A stretch of DNA of 7,885 nt from the NCBI GenBank assembly GCA_947623645.1, contig CANQHK010000057.1:1-7885 (forward strand), given 5' to 3'. Shown here piece after piece: positions 4,877 to 7,885 of this stretch. The notes beneath the pieces were generated by a model. That model had not been told where the DNA came from and made no database searches. It saw only the letters and a program-made list of their open reading frames with translations. Position numbers and translations under genes: made by a program. Within the stretch, counting starts at the first letter, position 1; every line of letters starts with the position of its first letter. Source of the stretch: an uncultured Bacilli bacterium (GTDB lineage Bacteria > Bacillota_I > Bacilli_A > RF39 > UBA660).

Positions 4877-6812
4877 AATTATTTGGAATTGGTATAAGAG
4901 TAGCACGGGAAGAATAGTCACTGTACGCATCGCCATCGTTGCTGCGGAAATTGAATACACCTGCATTCGAAGTATAGGCGTAGCTCCCGCCACGTAGGAA
5001 CCAAGGGCTACTAGAGGAGAGAAAATTGCCTTTATCATTATACCATTCTGAGGTTTCCGATAATACATGTCCATAACATACTCCAGAATTGCAAGCTATA
5101 CTAGAATTTGTATTTGTATATAAATCATAATACTTAGCATTTGGTAAGTTGATTCCGTCTGAATATTCTGTATCATCATTTAATTTCCCTTTGAAACCAG
5201 AATTAGAGGTAGTACTCTGTCCACTTCTAGGAATTCCTTGATCATCTGCTAATACTCCCATAACATATTCATAAGCTCCACCACTCATATCATAGATTCC
5301 TGTTATATTTCCAGTGGTACTTGCTGCTTGTCCATAGGTACCATCATATTGATTTTCTTGACTTTCACAAATATCCGTAGTTTCTTTTGCATTTTGAGTA
5401 CTTGCTCCGATTCCCGTTTTATATGTACTACAGTTATTAATTCGTACTTGTTTATCCTCGGAAGTTTTATAAGTACTATTTCCATATTTTCCGTATTTAC
5501 TTTGAGATAGGTATGCAACTGCTCCCCATTCACTATTTTTGATCATATGAATGTCCATAGTATTTTGACTAGCTGCATCAAATCCAAATGGGTTACCTTC
5601 ATTCTGCATATTTCTTATAGCATAGAAGAAACTACTTACTGTTTGTTCTCTTAAAGAAGTTTCTCCGGGTTTTATTGTTAACTTAGATGTATCACAGGTT
5701 TCATTTGTACAAGCATCAGATAAAGTTCCACCTAACTCAAATTTTCCTACCCAAATTCCAGGTAAATTCTTTCCACCAAATGTAAAGGCATCTGGTGTTC
5801 TCCATGTTCCATTAATATTATCAGTGTATTGTGCAAGTCCATATTCAGTTGTGTTTTTGTCTATAAAATGAACGTCAATTTCTCCTGGTAATTCTTTGGT
5901 TGGATTATCATTTCCTTCGATTTTCTTACCATAGTAATTCTTTCCGTTATCTTCACTTTTTATACTATAACTATATCTTGGTATCCATACCCACATAGTA
6001 TTGATATCGTCCATTGAAACTTCTTTACCTACTTCATTAATTTCTCCTGTTTCAGCATTAATATAATTACTTCTTGAGTTCTCTGTTACCGTTACTGCAT
6101 TCGCCCATTTCTGTTCTTCATAGTTATACCATTCTTCATTTGTGTTTGCTACTACCCATTTTCCAGTTCCATCTTCTTCTCCTGCATCATAGATTACCGG
6201 AATCATATTTTTAGCTAGAACTGGTGCATTTGCATCTTTCGTTTCTTCTTCGATTCCTGTTTGACTTCCTTCTATTTTGATTAAATAACTTAAACTTTTT
6301 CCTTTTATTTTGTCATTCTCTGTTACACTGGAATCAATCCAAAATCTTAAACTATAATGGATTGTTTTATTTCCTCTAATAACTCCTTGATCAATTTGAT
6401 AATTATTCTTTTCTACATCAGATAGTCTGTTTTTGGTTGTTAATCCTTCTTTGGTAAGTCCATATTTAACAATGTTAGTTTCTAATTTACTTACATTTGA
6501 TTTACTTGTTTCGGTTTCTTCTAAACTTAAGATATAATTTGTTGGAGTCTTTGTTTCATTAACCAACTCAAAAGTAAATGCTTTCTCTTGGATAAGCCCT
6601 ACCTCATCATACATAGGTAGTGCATTAGTAATATCTATTTCTTCTTTCTCATCTAATTTTAATTTTAAATTTCCTGCTGTAATAATTTGTTTTTTATTTC
6701 CGGTTAATGTTAAATTGATAAAACCGTACGTGACACTCATGAATATAACAAAAATACTGGTTATAAATATACTAATTTTTATGATTTGTCTTTTCCTTCT
6801 TTTTTCTTCCAC
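4875..6812 (-). CDS. Anchored surface protein with camelysin/TasA-like N-terminus and FGE/C-type-lectin-like C-terminus (paralog A)
   Basis: A 645-aa probable surface protein. A basic head (1-9) precedes a hydrophobic anchor or signal segment (about 11-33). Residues 34-98 resemble TasA/camelysin-type proteins (LTLTGNKKQIITAGNLKLKL, then TNALPMYDEVG). Further on come MWVWIPRYSYSI (273-284), KNSEWGAVAYLSQSKYGKYG (425-444), TGIYDMSGGAYEYVMG (504-519) and a final FLRGGSYAY (605-613), the pattern of formylglycine-generating-enzyme/C-type-lectin-fold domains. FGE's catalytic cysteines after RGGS are missing, so enzymatic sulfatase activation is unlikely; ligand binding is the better guess. Cysteine pairs 368/373, 461/482 and 574/579 could form disulfides. 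The start is GTG, with GGAAAG 9 bases before it. The last ~45 codons are more G+C-rich than the rest (CGT/CGC arginine, many NNC codons). It lies between the valS terminator and a shared 3' terminator. Confidence 0.85.
   Translation of the reverse strand: MEEKRRKRQIIKISIFITSIFVIFMSVTYGFINLTLTGNKKQIITAGNLKLKLDEKEEIDITNALPMYDEVGLIQEKAFTFELVNETKTPTNYILSLEETETSKSNVSKLETNIVKYGLTKEGLTTKNRLSDVEKNNYQIDQGVIRGNKTIHYSLRFWIDSSVTENDKIKGKSLSYLIKIEGSQTGIEEETKDANAPVLAKNMIPVIYDAGEEDGTGKWVVANTNEEWYNYEEQKWANAVTVTENSRSNYINAETGEINEVGKEVSMDDINTMWVWIPRYSYSIKSEDNGKNYYGKKIEGNDNPTKELPGEIDVHFIDKNTTEYGLAQYTDNINGTWRTPDAFTFGGKNLPGIWVGKFELGGTLSDACTNETCDTSKLTIKPGETSLREQTVSSFFYAIRNMQNEGNPFGFDAASQNTMDIHMIKNSEWGAVAYLSQSKYGKYGNSTYKTSEDKQVRINNCSTYKTGIGASTQNAKETTDICESQENQYDGTYGQAASTTGNITGIYDMSGGAYEYVMGVLADDQGIPRSGQSTTSNSGFKGKLNDDTEYSDGINLPNAKYYDLYTNTNSSIACNSGVCYGHVLSETSEWYNDKGNFLSSSSPWFLRGGSYAYTSNAGVFNFRSNDGDAYSDYSSRATLIPIPNN
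4878..5000 (-). other. Candidate hypervariable (DGR-type) 3' end of paralog A
   Basis: These are the final ~41 codons, from RGGSYAYTSN to PIPNN. DGR variable repeats lie at the extreme 3' end of C-type-lectin genes, starting near an RGGS motif, and arise from template AAY codons mutated at A. Here the residues after GVFNF are encoded CGC AGC AAC GAT GGC GAT GCG TAC AGT GAC TAT, almost all NNY as that mechanism leaves behind. G+C content is visibly above the rest of the gene. No template repeat or reverse transcriptase lies in the window, so this rests on position, fold and codon pattern only. Confidence 0.4.
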
Positions 6813-6843
6813 GTTAAACAGCTTTCCTTTATTTTACATATCT

Positions 6844-6872
6844 ATTTTATCACGAACTAGCACCACTGTAAA
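6844..6872 (-). promoter_or_regulatory. Promoter of paralog A
   Basis: The minus strand has TTTACA (6872-6867), 17 bases, then TAAAAT (6849-6844). Predicted transcription starts about 25 bases before the GTG start, leaving room for GGAAAG. It is the twin of 176-204, including the spacer. TGTAAA follows 28 bases after TTTACA, as in the other copy. Confidence 0.75.
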
Positions 6873-6914
6873 CCTATTTTTTATTTTCTTTTATTCTATA
6901 AGTTTACCATACTT

Positions 6915-6925
6915 CCCCCCCCCCC
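6915..6925 (-). repeat. G11 homopolymer tract upstream of paralog A
   Basis: Eleven C on the plus strand are G11 on the gene strand, 42 bases upstream of TTTACA (31 in paralog B, a difference of one helical turn). A perfect TTGACA (6932-6927) precedes it after a single T, and TATGGT follows at a 15-base spacing. Gain or loss of G would alter that spacing, or the helical phase of whatever lies upstream of the main promoter. A 14-bp near-palindrome (6937-6950) lies just behind TTGACA. Confidence 0.75.
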
Positions 6926-6964
6926 ATGTCAATATACAAATATATGTTTGCCAATATGAGATAC

Positions 6965-6995
6965 AAAAAAGATTCAAATTTTTTTGAATCTTTTT
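6965..6995 (-). terminator. Terminator of valS
   Basis: A near-perfect 13-bp stem (AAAAAGATTCAAA with TTTGAATCTTTTT) surrounds a 4-base loop and starts 13 bases after the valS stop. On the minus strand a T run follows directly. Its symmetry means it could also work from the other side, but no plus-strand gene reads into it. Confidence 0.9.
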
Positions 6996-7008
6996 AGAAC
7001 ATAATCTT

Positions 7009-7885
7009 TTACTTCACTTTTTCTTCTAAAGAAGCAAGTTTTTCTTTTTCTTCTTTTAATTTTTGACGGTCTAAATCAACGATGTTTGCTGGTGCTTTTT
7101 GGACATAGTTTTCATTTTTCAAAAGATTTTCTCGTCTTTCAATCGATGCTTTTAATTTTTGAATTTCTTGAAGAATCTCTTCTTTATCTTCTACTGCTCC
7201 TTGGAAATAATAAGTAATTTTAATATCGGTTCCTTGATAATCTACTTTCTCTAAATCTGTCTTTTCTTCTTCGGTTAATTTTTCTTCTTGAATTTTTAAC
7301 TGAGAAATATAAATTGGAAAATATTCTTTCTTCGTTTCAAGTTTTACAAAAGCATCTTTTGGAATTTGATGAACAGCTTTTAAATTTCTGATATTCTGAA
7401 TATTTTCAATGATTTTAGAAACAGCATTTTTACTTTCCAAAAAGACTTCTTGAGGATTATATTCTGGATATTCTTCTTCCATAATAGAAGTTTTTTCATG
7501 GGTTGGTAAATTTTGATAGATTTCTTCGGTAACATAAGGCATAAATGGATGAAGCATGATTAAAATATTTTTTAAAACACGTATTAAAACGGTTTTTGTA
7601 GTAGCATTCATATTGCTTTTTGATAATTCGATATACTCATCACAAAAATCATCCCAAATAAAACTATAAAGAGTGTTTCCTACGGTATGAAATTCATATT
7701 TATCCATATTTTTGGTAACTTCTTGAATCGTTTCTTCTAATCTTGTTAAAATCCATTCATCACAAATAGAATAATCTTGTTGTTCCTCTTCTTTGGTAAA
7801 TCCTTCAGTATTCATGAAGACAAAACGAGAAGCATTCCAAAGTTTATTGATAAAATTCCAAGTGGATGCAACCTTTTCTTCATCG
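7009..7885 (-). CDS. valS: Valyl-tRNA synthetase, C-terminal part (cut by the right edge)
   Basis: Class I synthetase that charges tRNA-Val in the cytoplasm. The reading frame is open to the window edge, giving 291 codons; the ATG at 7815 is internal, because NKLWNASRFV, a hallmark of ValRS, lies before it (fragment residues 13-22). The fragment covers the anticodon-binding domain, including FCDEYIELSK (80-89) and LHPFMPYVTEEIYQ (about 111-124), then a linker, and the C-terminal coiled-coil arm (about 232-291) with NYVQKAPANIVDLDRQKL and a final EKEKLASLEEKVK. That arm contacts the outer corner of the tRNA in the known family. The catalytic core with HIGH and KMSKS signatures lies outside the window. 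The gene ends in TAA and its own strong terminator, so paralog A is not simply its operon partner. Confidence 0.95.
   Translation of the reverse strand, partial: DEEKVASTWNFINKLWNASRFVFMNTEGFTKEEEQQDYSICDEWILTRLEETIQEVTKNMDKYEFHTVGNTLYSFIWDDFCDEYIELSKSNMNATTKTVLIRVLKNILIMLHPFMPYVTEEIYQNLPTHEKTSIMEEEYPEYNPQEVFLESKNAVSKIIENIQNIRNLKAVHQIPKDAFVKLETKKEYFPIYISQLKIQEEKLTEEEKTDLEKVDYQGTDIKITYYFQGAVEDKEEILQEIQKLKASIERRENLLKNENYVQKAPANIVDLDRQKLKEEKEKLASLEEKVK

Noticed and set aside
4832..5533. Small open frames at 4832-5074 and 5303-5533 (minus) and 5328-5510 (plus)
   Set aside because: They are out-of-frame shadows of paralog A, without independent start signals.
4875..6812. Formylglycine-generating enzyme activity for paralog A
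   Set aside because: The cysteines that FGE needs after its RGGS motif are absent, although the fold pattern is similar.
6715..6987. Plus-strand 90-aa open frame
   Set aside because: It crosses the anchor codons, the promoter and the G11 tract of paralog A on the opposite strand, and lacks a credible ribosome binding site.
7009..7815. valS fragment as a separate 268-aa gene starting at the ATG at 7815
   Set aside because: The frame continues to the right edge with typical ValRS residues (NKLWNASRFV).
1..7885. CRISPR array, tRNA/rRNA genes, insertion sequence or UGA-as-tryptophan code
   Set aside because: No repeat-spacer pattern, no RNA gene structure, no transposase, and tryptophans I checked use TGG.

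Overview
The window comes from a very A+T-rich bacterial chromosome. It carries peptidoglycan and division genes (murG, murB, ftsQ/divIB), a bacterial frr and the 3' end of valS. The wall genes, AGGA-type ribosome binding sites, sigma-A-like promoters and hairpin-plus-T-run terminators fit a low-G+C Firmicute, perhaps an uncultured gut Bacilli lineage near the Mollicutes. That placement is inference. Tryptophan codons I read are TGG, and no gene here stops with TGA.

Layout from left to right: (1) the first 28 codons of a minus-strand surface-protein gene (paralog B), cut by the left edge, with its promoter and a run of 11 G; (2) a minus-strand wall/division block murG-murB-ftsQ ending in a hairpin terminator; (3) minus-strand frr, whose promoter is back to back with that of an unrecognised plus-strand gene (318 aa), with a 10-bp inverted repeat covering both -35 boxes; (4) a shared 3' region with a bidirectional terminator and phased TTTACR motifs; (5) a complete minus-strand gene (645 aa, paralog A) for an N-terminally anchored surface protein with a camelysin/TasA-like N-terminal part and a C-type-lectin/FGE-like C-terminal part; (6) a second G11 tract and the twin promoter; (7) the valS terminator and the valS 3' end, which runs off the right edge.

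The housekeeping genes look ordinary. The notable material is the pair of surface-protein cassettes, each placed just behind the terminator of a housekeeping gene. Each has TTGACAT followed by G11, then a nearly identical TTTACA-N17-TARAAT promoter, then a homologous membrane-anchor start. Homopolymer tracts in promoter regions are a classic basis for on/off phase variation. The last ~40 codons of paralog A are unusually G+C-rich, rich in NNY codons, and occupy the place where diversity-generating retroelement (DGR) variable regions sit in C-type-lectin proteins. Together this suggests a dispersed family of phase-variable surface ligand-binding proteins that may also be hypervariable in sequence. 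No reverse transcriptase or template repeat is visible here, so the DGR part is a hypothesis.
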